A stretch of 64,000 bases of DNA from Bacteroidota bacterium (GTDB lineage: Bacteria; Bacteroidota; Bacteroidia; Chitinophagales; UBA10324), in assembly GCA_014190575.1 (NCBI GenBank), contig BJGQ01000005.1, positions 1-64,000 on the forward strand, read 5' to 3'. Positions 54,184 through 62,999 of this stretch are shown here, one piece after another; within the stretch, counting starts at the first letter, position 1; each line of letters begins with the position of its first letter. The position numbers and the translations under genes are program-made. Below the pieces are notes generated by a model. It worked only from the letters and a program-made list of their open reading frames with translations, was not told the origin of the DNA and searched no databases.

Positions 54184-55857
54184 TTATTTACCCTCCTTTC
54201 TTTCAAATACTGAAATGAATTGTTGTCCTGCAAATTGATAATTTGGATTGTCTTTAAAATAAACATAATTACAATTTCCTCTGGTATCAACCTGATCAGC
54301 AACTAAAACCCAATCATAATATTCTGGTATATATTTTTGAGTCCATTGAAAAAAAGTCATTTCACCTTCCTTATCAAGCATCCATGAAAACGGATGTCTT
54401 ACAAAAACAAGGTATCTAGGTTTTTTGGTTTCAACATCATGAATAACCTCATCTTGCCATTGCTTTGCAAATGGCGTTTTTGCATTAATAAAATTGATAA
54501 AATTGTGTCTGCTAATTCCTAGTGTATTTGCATATAAATAAATTTGCGGTTCAGAGCCAGCAATAAATAATTGATCTCCTTCCTTCATATTTTGTTTTAA
54601 ATAATCACCAACAACTTTTGCTTCAGGGAAAGGGTTGCTTCCATATGCGTTATGCAATATATCATCAAATACAGGTCGTAAATAATATGAGTCTGCTGAT
54701 AATAAATGTGCTAAAGGAACGATAACAAATACAATTGTTAAGACAGTTTGTAGAAACTTAATTTTCTGAGTAATCTGCTCCAAAAATTTATAAGTAAGGG
54801 CTATTGAAATTGCAATGCCCGGCATAAACAATATCCAATAATGCGTCATGAATCTAAGACCGGGAACTATTGTTAAACTTGATAGAAATATAAAAGAATA
54901 AAGAAGGATTTTTTTCTCTTTCGGCATTTTTAAGAACCAACCACAAACTAATCCAACAAAGGCCATAAACCAGAAAAATGATTGAAACACTATTATATTT
55001 TTACCAAACATTTGAAGCAAATCCATGCCTGCATCAAACGATTGATTGCTTAAATAATATTTTCCCGGAAATTCTACAATCCAAAAGAAGGCTTCCTTGG
55101 TTACTCCTCTTAATTGAAGCCAAAAAACAACCGCAATAACAGGAATTATTCCACCTATTACATAAGCTGAAATTTCAAAAATCAATTTTTTTACTTTTCT
55201 GGTCTTCCACCAATCTAATAAGAATAAAAGTCCTCCGAAAAAACAAAAGAATACACCAGCTTGCTTGATTAAAACTGAAAAACCAAGAAAAATTCCTGCT
55301 AGCACTATCAATAAATAATTTTTCTTTTCATTTCCTAAAAACAAAAAATACAAACCGACCATTACAAAAAGTAAAACAAGGAATTCAGATTGAATTGTAA
55401 AACCTGAAACATGAGGATTCAACAATAAAAAACCAAGAACAGGAAGAATGGCCAATGAAATAATTCTTCCAATGAATTTTTTAATAAACAAATATGAAAA
55501 AAGAAGTGTTAATGCATTAATATAACAAAAACCTAACTGAAGGCTTGTGTATTCATATCCAAATAATTTAACGATTAATGCATAACTTAAAAATATTCCA
55601 GGCGGCTTCATTTCATAAAAATCTACATACGGTTTTGCCCCTGTAAGTAACCACTTGCCAAACATTGCATAATCACCTTCGTCGCGCTCAAATGCAATTC
55701 CGATAAAATTTCTTCTGATAAAAAACAATGCAAGAATTGTTATTCCAACAATTACATATTCCAACCATGGTACGCGGTCTAACAAAGGTTTTTCGTCAGC
55801 GGTTTTTTTGGGCTGAACATTTTTTACCGGCTGATTTTTATTTTCTTTTTTACTCAT
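54184..55857 (-). CDS. ArnT-type membrane glycosyltransferase (GT39/GT83-like)
   Basis: 557 residues and about eleven membrane helices with a Lys-rich cytoplasmic N-terminus. The first periplasmic loop carries FERDEGDYAMFGKWLL (acidic catalytic residues, ERDEGD) and YEMKPPGIFLSYAL, typical of GT-C transferases using polyprenyl-phosphate sugars. A soluble domain follows after the last helix. It probably glycosylates lipid or protein outside the membrane; acceptor unknown. Convergent with the FN3 gene, divergent from the amino-sugar cassette, with a TATTTTTC box about 20 bp upstream. Confidence 0.85.
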   Translation of the reverse strand: MSKKENKNQPVKNVQPKKTADEKPLLDRVPWLEYVIVGITILALFFIRRNFIGIAFERDEGDYAMFGKWLLTGAKPYVDFYEMKPPGIFLSYALIVKLFGYEYTSLQLGFCYINALTLLFSYLFIKKFIGRIISLAILPVLGFLLLNPHVSGFTIQSEFLVLLFVMVGLYFLFLGNEKKNYLLIVLAGIFLGFSVLIKQAGVFFCFFGGLLFLLDWWKTRKVKKLIFEISAYVIGGIIPVIAVVFWLQLRGVTKEAFFWIVEFPGKYYLSNQSFDAGMDLLQMFGKNIIVFQSFFWFMAFVGLVCGWFLKMPKEKKILLYSFIFLSSLTIVPGLRFMTHYWILFMPGIAISIALTYKFLEQITQKIKFLQTVLTIVFVIVPLAHLLSADSYYLRPVFDDILHNAYGSNPFPEAKVVGDYLKQNMKEGDQLFIAGSEPQIYLYANTLGISRHNFINFINAKTPFAKQWQDEVIHDVETKKPRYLVFVRHPFSWMLDKEGEMTFFQWTQKYIPEYYDWVLVADQVDTRGNCNYVYFKDNPNYQFAGQQFISVFERKEGK

Positions 55858-56101
55858 CGAAAAAATATTGAGTGAAAAATAACATTGTGTTTTAATAAAC
55901 TATTGATTCGAGACAAAGAAGATTTAACATCTCTTTCAATTGTTGTAGCGACAAATATTTTTTAGGACAATATAGAGAATGCATGACTAAAATATTTTTC
56001 GTGACCCTTTAAAAAACATTCATTTTTAGTTCTTGAATTTAGAAGGAGAGAAGGGCGATTTCAAAATGGGCTTCCTCCGAAATCAGAATATTAAAAACCG
56101 A

Positions 56102-56509
56102 ATGGAAGGAATTCAGTTAATACAGTTACCAAAAATTGTTGACCCGCGCGGCAATCTTTCTTTCATTGAAGAAGGAAGTCAGATTCCTTTTCCGATAGAA
56201 AGAACTTACTGGATTTATGATGTGCCGGGTGGAGAAATGCGCGGGGGGCATGCGTTTTATGAAATGCAGGAATTTATTGTTGCTCTATCAGGAAGTTTTG
56301 ATGTGGTGCTGGATGATGGAGTTTCAAAAAAAATTATTTCACTCAATCGTTCTTACAGCGGAGTTTATATTCCGAAAATGATCTGGCGCTCGCTTGAAAA
56401 TTTTTCAACTAATTCACTTGCCCTCGTGTTGTCGGATAAATCGTATGATGCAAAAGATTATATCCGCGATTACGATTTGTATTTAAAACATAAAACCGGA
56501 AAACAATGA
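56102..56509 (+). CDS. FdtA/WxcM-like cupin, first copy
   Basis: About 135 residues. Single cupin of the sugar 3,4-ketoisomerase family: LIQLPKIVDPRGNLSFIEEG, then RGGHAFYEMQEFIVALSGSFDVVLDDG. The family catalytic pair is HxH (as in the second copy, HAH), but here the second His is Phe (HAF), so activity may differ or be lost. The track begins at TTG (56033); ATG choices are 56066 and 56102, and the latter fits homologues best. Overlaps the next gene by four bases (ATGA). Confidence 0.8.
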   Translation: MEGIQLIQLPKIVDPRGNLSFIEEGSQIPFPIERTYWIYDVPGGEMRGGHAFYEMQEFIVALSGSFDVVLDDGVSKKIISLNRSYSGVYIPKMIWRSLENFSTNSLALVLSDKSYDAKDYIRDYDLYLKHKTGKQ

Positions 56510-56913
56510 TCAGCATTTATGATTGCTCGGTGATTGAGTTGCCGAAAATTTCGAATCGCGCGGGCAACATCACACCTGTTCATTCGGGCGTGAATGTGCC
56601 GTTCGATATTAAAAGAGTTTTTTACCTCTACGATATTCCGGCAGGTGAATCTCGCGGTGCGCATGCGCATAAAAAATGTCATCAGTTTTTGGTTGCCGCA
56701 AGTGGAAGTTTTGAAGTGATGATAGAAGATGGAGTGAATAAAAAAGTAGTGCAGTTGAATCGCCCGTTTTATGGTTTGCATATTCCGCCGGGAATTTGGG
56801 CGTGCGAATTAAATTTTTCTTCAGGTGCAATTTGTCTGGTACTCACTTCAGAAAAATTTGACAAAGAAGATTACATCAGAGATTACAACGAATTCCTGAA
56901 CTCAAAAAAATAA
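56506..56913 (+). CDS. fdtA: TDP-4-oxo-6-deoxy-glucose 3,4-ketoisomerase (FdtA-like), second copy
   Basis: 135 residues, single cupin: SRGAHAHKKCHQFLVAASGSFEVMIEDG with the intact HAH pair, and LHIPPGIWACELNFSSGAICLVL near the C-terminus. Turns dTDP-4-keto-6-deoxyglucose into the 3-keto isomer for the aminotransferase at the end of this cassette. ATG overlaps the stop of copy 1, and its own stop overlaps the next start, so translation is coupled. RmlA/RmlB, which make the precursor, are not in the window. Confidence 0.88.
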   Translation: MISIYDCSVIELPKISNRAGNITPVHSGVNVPFDIKRVFYLYDIPAGESRGAHAHKKCHQFLVAASGSFEVMIEDGVNKKVVQLNRPFYGLHIPPGIWACELNFSSGAICLVLTSEKFDKEDYIRDYNEFLNSKK

Positions 56914-57467
56914 TGAACTGGTTTAAACATCCACTCTCAGATGTGCAATCTGAAAACATTGGCAGCGACTCGCGCGTGTGGCAGTTTGCCGTGATTTTAA
57001 AAGGCGCTACCATCGGACAAAACTGTAACATCAACTGTCACACTTTTATTGAGAACGATGTGGTGCTTGGAAATAATGTTACACTTAAAAGCGGCGTGTA
57101 CTTGTGGGATGGCATTCGCGTGGAAGATGATGTGTTCATTGGACCCAATGCAACTTTCGTAAACAATCCATATCCGCGCTCGCAAAAATATCCTGATAAA
57201 CATGTGGGCGCATTTATTTGTCGCGGTGCTTCAATTGGTGCGAATGCAACCATCATGGGGAATATTGCCATCGGAGAATTTTCGATGATTGGTGCAGGAA
57301 GTGTGGTTACAAAAAATATTCCTTCGAATACAATCTGGTACGGAAACCCTGCGAAGCAAAAAGGATTTGTCACCAATGACGGATTAATTCTTGACATGAA
57401 AATGATTGACACTAAAACCGGCGACGAATATTTTTTTGAAAATAACCGAATTGTAAAAAAGCAGTAA
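56913..57467 (+). CDS. Left-handed beta-helix acetyltransferase (FdtC/WlbB-like)
   Basis: 184 residues of hexapeptide repeats (SDSRVWQFAVILKGATIGQNCNI, FIENDVVLGNNVTLKSG, IGANATIMGNIAIGEFSMIGAGSVV) with the loop NNPYPRSQKYPD and a short C-terminal tail. Transfers acetyl from acetyl-CoA to the amino group of a nucleotide-linked 3-amino-dideoxy sugar, giving e.g. dTDP-Fuc3NAc or Qui3NAc. Order with FdtA- and FdtB-like genes supports this. Stop and start are one base into each other with the second cupin gene. Confidence 0.88.
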   Translation: MNWFKHPLSDVQSENIGSDSRVWQFAVILKGATIGQNCNINCHTFIENDVVLGNNVTLKSGVYLWDGIRVEDDVFIGPNATFVNNPYPRSQKYPDKHVGAFICRGASIGANATIMGNIAIGEFSMIGAGSVVTKNIPSNTIWYGNPAKQKGFVTNDGLILDMKMIDTKTGDEYFFENNRIVKKQ

Positions 57468-57485
57468 TACATTTCCGCAATCACT

Positions 57486-58412
57486 ATGGCGAAAATTTCC
57501 ATCATCACTCCCTGCTACTTCAACGAAAAAAATATTCCTGTGACTGTTACAGCATTTCTGGAAAATGAAAAAAACTTTCCGGCAGGAACACAATTCGAAT
57601 ATGTGTTAGTAGATGATGGTTCGAAAGACAACACGGTTCAGGAGCTTTTAAAATTTAAAGAGCAACATCCTGATAAATTTAAAATCATTAAGCTCGCTGG
57701 TAATGTTGGTTCGTACAACGCCATTCTTGCAGGAATGAAATTCGCAACCGGCGATTGCAATGTGATTCTCACTGCTGATTTGCAGGACCCGCCGGAGTTG
57801 GTTCCAAAAATGTTTGACTACTGGACGAAGGGAATAAAATTCGTAATTGCCAATCGCAACGACCGCGAAGACCACTGGATGCACAATATTTTTTCTAACA
57901 CTTATCACTACCTGATTAAAAAATTTGCGTTACCCAATATTCCAAAAGGTGGTTTTGATTTTTGTTTGTTCGATAAACAAATGAGAGATGAAGTAGTGGC
58001 GATGGATGAAAAAAATACGAACACCATTTATTTGTTGTCGTGGCTCAATTATGATTATGTAAGTATTCCATACACACGAAAGAAAAGAGAGATTGGAAAA
58101 TCGCGCTGGACTTTAAAAAAGAAACTGAAATTATTTATTGATTCGTTTGTGGCTTTTTCATTTTTCCCGATTCGTATGATTTCTGTGATGGGATTTTTAC
58201 TGGGCCTCGTTGCGCTCGCTTATGGTGGATTTATTTTGTTCGAAAAATATTTCGGCAACATTGCTGTAACAGGTTGGACAACCATCATGGTGGTTGTGCT
58301 ATTTGTTTCTGCTTTCCAGATGATAGCACTCGGTGTGATTGGCGAATATGTGTGGCGCGCGTTAGATGCTTCACGCAAGAGACCGAACTATGTGGTTGAT
58401 AAAATGTGGTAA
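57486..58412 (+). CDS. Family 2 glycosyltransferase with two C-terminal membrane helices (GtrB/DPM1-like)
   Basis: 308 residues. GT-A domain: SIITPCYFNEKNI near the start, VVDDGSKDNT near 40, LTADLQDPPE near 97 and KKREIGKSRWTLKKKLKLF near 200, then helices at about 225-250 and 260-285. This is the polyprenyl-phosphate hexose synthase type, joining a sugar to polyprenyl phosphate at the inner membrane. The GT-C protein at 54184 could use such a donor. Sugar identity is not readable. Lies inside the amino-sugar cassette. Confidence 0.88.
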   Translation: MAKISIITPCYFNEKNIPVTVTAFLENEKNFPAGTQFEYVLVDDGSKDNTVQELLKFKEQHPDKFKIIKLAGNVGSYNAILAGMKFATGDCNVILTADLQDPPELVPKMFDYWTKGIKFVIANRNDREDHWMHNIFSNTYHYLIKKFALPNIPKGGFDFCLFDKQMRDEVVAMDEKNTNTIYLLSWLNYDYVSIPYTRKKREIGKSRWTLKKKLKLFIDSFVAFSFFPIRMISVMGFLLGLVALAYGGFILFEKYFGNIAVTGWTTIMVVVLFVSAFQMIALGVIGEYVWRALDASRKRPNYVVDKMW

Positions 58413-58418
58413 TTAAAA

Positions 58419-59528
58419 ATGAGCGACGAAATAAAATTTCTTGATTTCACTTACATGAATGCACAAGTGCGCGCATCCATGCTTCAGCAATTTGAAAATG
58501 TATTCGACAGTCAGTGGTACATTTTAGGTGACCGTGTAAAGCAGTTCGAAAAAATTTATGCTGATGCAAACGAAGTGAAACATTGTGTTGGAGTAGCAAA
58601 TGGATTAGACGCTTTGATTTTATGTTTGAAAGCATTGGATATAAAAACTGGTGACGAAGTGATTGTTCCATCAAACACTTACATCGCATCTTGGTTAGCA
58701 GTTTCCTATGTTGGTGCAACTCCGGTTCCGGTTGAGCCGAATGAAAACACCTACAATATTTCACCTGAAAAAATTAAAGCTGCCATCACAAAAAAAACAA
58801 AAGCAATAATGCCGGTTCATTTGTATGGACAAGCATGTGAGATGGATGCAATCATGAAAATTGCGGAAGAAAATAATTTGTATGTGGTGGAAGATAATGC
58901 GCAGGCTCAGGGTTCATCTTACAACGGAAAACTAACCGGAAGTTTCGGTCACATGAATGCAACAAGTTTTTATCCGGGAAAAAATTTAGGTGCTTATGGT
59001 GATGCCGGTGCAGTTACAACAAACGATGATGCGCTTGCTGAAAAAGTAAAAGTGTTGCGCAACTACGGTTCGCAGAAAAAATATTTCAACGAAGTAAAAG
59101 GAGTGAACTCAAGATTGGATGAATTGCAGGCAGCTTTTCTATCTGTAAAAATTAATTATCTCGCGCAGTGGAATGCTGAAAGAAATGCAATTGCTTGTTG
59201 GTACAACGAAAGTTTATCTGCAATAAAAAATATTTCAATTCCTCAATTAGCCGAAGGAGCAACAAGCAATTATCACTTGTATGTTATCAGAACTGAAAAG
59301 CGCGATGCGCTTGCCGAACATTTAAAAAGGAATGCAATCGGTTCGCTGATTCACTATCCGGTTCCACCACATTTGCAGGTCGCCTATCGCGAACTCGGAT
59401 ATAAGAAAGGAGATTTTCCAATCTCCGAAAAAATAGCGGAGACTTGTTTGAGTTTGCCTGTTTATCCCGGTATGAAAAAGGAACAGGTGGATAGAGTGGT
59501 AAATTGTATTAGAGAATTCCAAAATTGA
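58419..59528 (+). CDS. DegT/DnrJ/EryC1 sugar aminotransferase (FdtB/QdtB-like)
   Basis: 369 residues, PLP-dependent. Segments: [16 protein letters not shown] near 52, [16 protein letters not shown] near 157, [16 protein letters not shown] with the PLP Lys near 185, and [15 protein letters not shown] near 227. It aminates the 3-keto sugar nucleotide made by the FdtA-like cupin, using glutamate. Starts 6 bp after the GT2 gene. Last gene of the cassette, convergent with prfA. Confidence 0.9.
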   Translation: MSDEIKFLDFTYMNAQVRASMLQQFENVFDSQWYILGDRVKQFEKIYADANEVKHCVGVANGLDALILCLKALDIKTGDEVIVPSNTYIASWLAVSYVGATPVPVEPNENTYNISPEKIKAAITKKTKAIMPVHLYGQACEMDAIMKIAEENNLYVVEDNAQAQGSSYNGKLTGSFGHMNATSFYPGKNLGAYGDAGAVTTNDDALAEKVKVLRNYGSQKKYFNEVKGVNSRLDELQAAFLSVKINYLAQWNAERNAIACWYNESLSAIKNISIPQLAEGATSNYHLYVIRTEKRDALAEHLKRNAIGSLIHYPVPPHLQVAYRELGYKKGDFPISEKIAETCLSLPVYPGMKKEQVDRVVNCIREFQN

Positions 59529-59543
59529 AATTCAAATCAGGAT

Positions 59544-60629
59544 TTAAACCCCAACCGTACTCTCCTTCATCAACTCCGCATTTTCCGCCATCTGCAAAGC
59601 ATCGAGCATTTCCTGAATATTTCCATTTATGAAATCGGGTAAAGTATAAACAGTCATTCCTATGCGGTGATCAGTTACACGACCTTGCGGATAATTATAA
59701 GTGCGGATTTTTGCAGAGCGGTCGCCGCTGCTCACCATTGATTTTCTTTTTGCTGCAATTTCTCCTTCGTGTTTTCGCACTGCTGCTTCATACAATCTGG
59801 TGCGCAACATCTTCATCGCCTTTTCACGATTGCCTAATTGCGAACGCTCGGTCTGACACATCACCACAACTCCTGTAGCAATGTGTGTGAGAATAACTTT
59901 CGTTTCCACCTTGTTTACATTCTGCCCACCTGCGCCACCGCTTCTTGCGGTTTCCATTTTCACATCTGCATCTCGAACTTCCACATCCACTTCTTCAGCT
60001 TCAGGCATCACCGCAACTGTCGCGGCGCTTGTGTGTACTCGACCTTGCGCTTCCGTTGCGGGCACACGCTGCACGCGATGCACACCTGATTCGAATTTCA
60101 AAGTGCCGTAAACATTTTCTCCGGTCACTTCAAATATCACTTCCTTGTAACCACCCATTGTACCGGGACTGTCGCTCACTAATTCCAGTTTCCATTTTTT
60201 GTTTTCACAGTAGCGTATGTACATGCGATACAATTCACCGGCAAACAAACTGGCTTCATCACCACCTGTGCCGGCACGGATTTCAATCACTGCATTCTTT
60301 TCGTCAGTAGGATCTTTCGGTAGCAACAATAAACGAATGGCTTCTTCCGATTTTAATTTTTCATCTTCTAAACCATCGAGTTCACTTTTTGCCATTTGCT
60401 TGAACTCATCATCTTTTTCGGTTTCAATAATGTGCCGGTTGTTCTCGATGTTGCCTAAGATGACTTTGTATTTTTCAAATGCTTCGACCACTTTCTGCAA
60501 TTCTTTGTACGACTTATTCAATTGCACATACAATCGCTGATCAGCAATTTTTCTCGGGTCGTTCAACTGCAATTCTAAATCCTGCCATTTCTCTTTTATT
60601 GACTGGAGGCGATTAACTAATTCGTTCAT
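59544..60629 (-). CDS. prfA: Peptide chain release factor 1
   Basis: 361 residues. Ribosomal termination factor for UAA/UAG. GGQ motif in [16 protein letters not shown] near 226, and the codon-recognition and hybrid domain around. Family length. A TATTTTTG box lies 7 bp before the ATG, so the transcript could be nearly leaderless. Downstream of a propeller-like gene on the same strand with 36 bp between. Confidence 0.97.
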   Translation of the reverse strand: MNELVNRLQSIKEKWQDLELQLNDPRKIADQRLYVQLNKSYKELQKVVEAFEKYKVILGNIENNRHIIETEKDDEFKQMAKSELDGLEDEKLKSEEAIRLLLLPKDPTDEKNAVIEIRAGTGGDEASLFAGELYRMYIRYCENKKWKLELVSDSPGTMGGYKEVIFEVTGENVYGTLKFESGVHRVQRVPATEAQGRVHTSAATVAVMPEAEEVDVEVRDADVKMETARSGGAGGQNVNKVETKVILTHIATGVVVMCQTERSQLGNREKAMKMLRTRLYEAAVRKHEGEIAAKRKSMVSSGDRSAKIRTYNYPQGRVTDHRIGMTVYTLPDFINGNIQEMLDALQMAENAELMKESTVGV

Positions 60630-60636
60630 TGTGGCG

Positions 60637-60644
60637 CAAAAATA
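60637..60644 (-). promoter_or_regulatory. Candidate -7 box (TATTTTTG) for prfA
   Basis: An exact TAnnTTTG on the minus strand ending 7 bp before the prfA ATG. With the usual spacing the start of transcription falls at or next to the start codon. Confidence 0.5.
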
Positions 60645-60665
60645 AGAAGTTCAGGGAAAGACTAA

Positions 60666-61400
60666 TCAGTACGGATAAACTGCAATCTGCTCTTGCTGTA
60701 ACAGATATATAAAGTGAGCTTCGATCCGGAAGTACATCGCGGAATCAGGAAGTGTAACACTTGTTGTTTCCACTGTTTTAAAATTATACGATTGAATTTT
60801 ATTTTCTTTCTGATAAAAAAGCTGATTGTTCTCCACTTGAAAATCAGTGATTCCTTTTAATGCAATTTTATTGGAGAAGGATCCATACTGATCAAAAACA
60901 AAAATCCCCTGCGAAGTATCTGATAAATAAAGTTGTTGATTTTCTTCCTTCAATTGAAAAGATTGAATCGGCAAGTCAGAAAAATTCTGTAATGCAGTTC
61001 CGTCTTTTATAAGATGGAGTTGATTATCAAATTTTTTCAATCGCTGATCGGCTTCATCGTACACCCAGAAATTTCCATCCTGCGATAAACACGCAACCGG
61101 CGATTGTATAATTCCAATCGGAGCAAGTTGCGTTTCTGCAATTTCAGAAAGTGTATTGTCGAGCCACACGATGGTGCTGAAATTTTTGTAGTACAACATC
61201 AGTTTCATCGGATTGGAAACATCAAGACTCGTTGGTTGTCCGAGCGATTTGTTTGTGAAAGTGTGTAACAGTTGACCGGAAGAATCATACTTCACCACTT
61301 TGTAATCAGAGGTAACCGCATAAATATTCTGCAGATTATCAGTAGTGAAAAACAGCGCACTCACTTTTATAATGAAGAACAAATGCCACAGCGGTTCCAT
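60666..61400 (-). CDS. Beta-propeller-like protein, function unknown
   Basis: 244 residues. Hydrophobic N-terminus (LWHLFFIIKVSALFF) may be a signal or anchor. Repeated strand units (NLQNIYAVTSDYKVVKYDSSGQLLHTF; GNFWVYDEADQRLKKFDNQLHLI; YLSDTSQGIFVFDQYGSF) point to a small NHL- or YncE-type propeller. No catalytic residues seen. Its start overlaps the stop of the LpxH-like gene by one base, so it is co-translated. A link to envelope biogenesis is only positional. Confidence 0.65.
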   Translation of the reverse strand: MEPLWHLFFIIKVSALFFTTDNLQNIYAVTSDYKVVKYDSSGQLLHTFTNKSLGQPTSLDVSNPMKLMLYYKNFSTIVWLDNTLSEIAETQLAPIGIIQSPVACLSQDGNFWVYDEADQRLKKFDNQLHLIKDGTALQNFSDLPIQSFQLKEENQQLYLSDTSQGIFVFDQYGSFSNKIALKGITDFQVENNQLFYQKENKIQSYNFKTVETTSVTLPDSAMYFRIEAHFIYLLQQEQIAVYPY

Positions 61401-62170
61401 TATTTCTGATAATATTTTAATTCTAGTTTCTCTCCGTCAAAAGTTGCGTAGCTGTAAAACCGCAACCAATCGCCGAGGTTAATGTAACGGCTTTTTTCAT
61501 TCAGCGGATAATCCATTGCAAGGTGACGATGACCAAAAATAAAATAATCAATCTGTTCGTGCTTCAGCATTTCCCTTGCGTAACCGATCAGCCATTCTTT
61601 TTCTTCACCCAGAAAATTTTCTTTCACTTCACCATTCAGAAAACGATTGTTGTAACTCCATTTTTTTCCAATCCAAACACCGAAGTTCGGATGTACTCGC
61701 GCAAACAACCAACGAAAAACCCGCGCATGAAAAATTTTCTTAATCAACTTGTACTTGTAATCGCCGGGGCCCAATCCATCGCCGTGACCAATCAGAAATT
61801 TTTTGCCATTACACTCAAATTGAATTTCTTTATTGAAGATTGGAATATCCATTTCCTCCGTGAAATAATTTTTCATCCACTGATCGTGATTGCCCGAAAA
61901 AAAATAAATGGGAATATTTTTATCGCGCAACTCCGCCAGTTTTCCCAGCACGCGAACAAATCCTTTCGGAACCACCTGCTTGTATTCAAACCAAAAATCG
62001 AACAAATCGCCAAGAATAAAAATGCACTGCGCGTCTTTCGAAACTTCGTCGAGCCACTGAATAAATAATTTCTCGCGCTGCAAACTTTTCTCGCGCGTGG
62101 GCACACCGAGATGCAGATCAGAAGCAAAATAAATTTTCTTTCCGCTGTCAACGGAGATGGGGAACTGCAT
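61400..62170 (-). CDS. lpxH: UDP-2,3-diacylglucosamine diphosphatase (LpxH-like)
   Basis: 256-residue calcineurin-like metallophosphoesterase. Metal-site motifs DLHLG near 17, GDLFDFWFE near 54, GNHDQW near 97, GHGDGLGPGD near 132 and GHRH near 218. Cleaves UDP-2,3-diacyl-GlcN to lipid X in lipid A synthesis at the membrane face. Overlaps both neighbours by one base. The Bacteroidota form is longer than the E. coli one by some 15 residues, as expected. Confidence 0.9.
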   Translation of the reverse strand: MQFPISVDSGKKIYFASDLHLGVPTREKSLQREKLFIQWLDEVSKDAQCIFILGDLFDFWFEYKQVVPKGFVRVLGKLAELRDKNIPIYFFSGNHDQWMKNYFTEEMDIPIFNKEIQFECNGKKFLIGHGDGLGPGDYKYKLIKKIFHARVFRWLFARVHPNFGVWIGKKWSYNNRFLNGEVKENFLGEEKEWLIGYAREMLKHEQIDYFIFGHRHLAMDYPLNEKSRYINLGDWLRFYSYATFDGEKLELKYYQK

Positions 62171-62814
62171 CAGCGAACCGGATCGTCAATCAAAAAAACA
62201 TAAACTTCTTTCGGACCATGCGCACCGAGCACTAAAGTTTTTTCAATATCCGCCGTACGGCTCGGACCCGTTGCAATCGAAATCATACTCGGCAGATTGC
62301 CTTCATATTTCTGTAACACTAATTGCACTGCATCCTTAATATCAAAAACCAGTTGCGAAGTATAAGCCACCACAATATGAATGGGCGGAAAGATAGTCAA
62401 ACTGCGACCGCTCTGCTGCCGGCTCGTGAGCAAAATGCTGCCAGTGCGCGCCACTAAGCACTCGCACAAAGTAATTCCGGCATCGGCTTTATCAATTGTT
62501 TTTCCCACGCGGCATTTATTAAAATCGAATCGCTGAAATAAATCCTGCAGCGGTTTTTCCCAGCAGTACAAATGATTCCAGCCCTTCTCGTTCGCCACCG
62601 CTGAAATGGATTGAATGAACTCAGCAATGTTTTCGCAGTAAATAAAATTGCCCTGAATTTTTGTGAACTGCTCTGCAAAAACCACATCCAGTGTATCGGT
62701 AGGCGCCGGATAAACCGAAGCCGTCTGGTAAATATTCGGAAAAGGAATGTTGGTGGAATGAATGAGCGCCTTCCGAATTTTTTTCAGCACGCGCTCTTTA
62801 CTGGTTGGCTCCAT
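62170..62814 (-). CDS. LUD domain protein (LutC/YkgG-like)
   Basis: 214 residues of the LUD family. Signature SILLTSRQQSGRSLTIFPP near 125 and ATGPSRTADIEKTLVLGAHGPKE near 182. In other bacteria LutC works with iron-sulfur partners LutA/LutB in lactate oxidation, but those genes are absent here, and stand-alone copies are common in Bacteroidota with no settled role. First gene of a one-base-overlap operon with lpxH and the propeller gene. TACTTTTG box 17 bp upstream. Confidence 0.85.
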   Translation of the reverse strand: MEPTSKERVLKKIRKALIHSTNIPFPNIYQTASVYPAPTDTLDVVFAEQFTKIQGNFIYCENIAEFIQSISAVANEKGWNHLYCWEKPLQDLFQRFDFNKCRVGKTIDKADAGITLCECLVARTGSILLTSRQQSGRSLTIFPPIHIVVAYTSQLVFDIKDAVQLVLQKYEGNLPSMISIATGPSRTADIEKTLVLGAHGPKEVYVFLIDDPVR

Positions 62815-62831
62815 AGTTTTTATTAGTGAAG

Positions 62832-62839
62832 CAAAAGTA
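62832..62839 (-). promoter_or_regulatory. Candidate -7 box (TACTTTTG) for the LUD-lpxH operon
   Basis: An exact TAnnTTTG on the minus strand, 17 bp before the ATG of the LUD gene. Confidence 0.5.
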
Positions 62840-62973
62840 GAAATAAGCGTTTAACAATTTAATTTCTTCATTTTCATTTAACCACAATGACAATAAGAGA
62901 CACTTGTTTCAAAAATTTTCCCTCAATCAGTAAGAACAATTTTCTAAATACAATCAGGATTAATACGCCTTTC

Positions 62974-62981
62974 TATATTTG
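62974..62981 (+). promoter_or_regulatory. Candidate -7 box (TATATTTG) for the substrate-binding lipoprotein gene
   Basis: An exact TAnnTTTG, 18 bp before the ATG at 63000. It is divergent from the LUD operon box. Confidence 0.5.
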
Positions 62982-62999
62982 TTTCGTTCAATCATCAAA

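Noticed and set aside
59838-60540. Plus-strand ORFs opposite prfA
   Set aside because: Four overlapping frames with low-complexity His/Ser/Cys composition, antisense to a fully conserved prfA; shadows.
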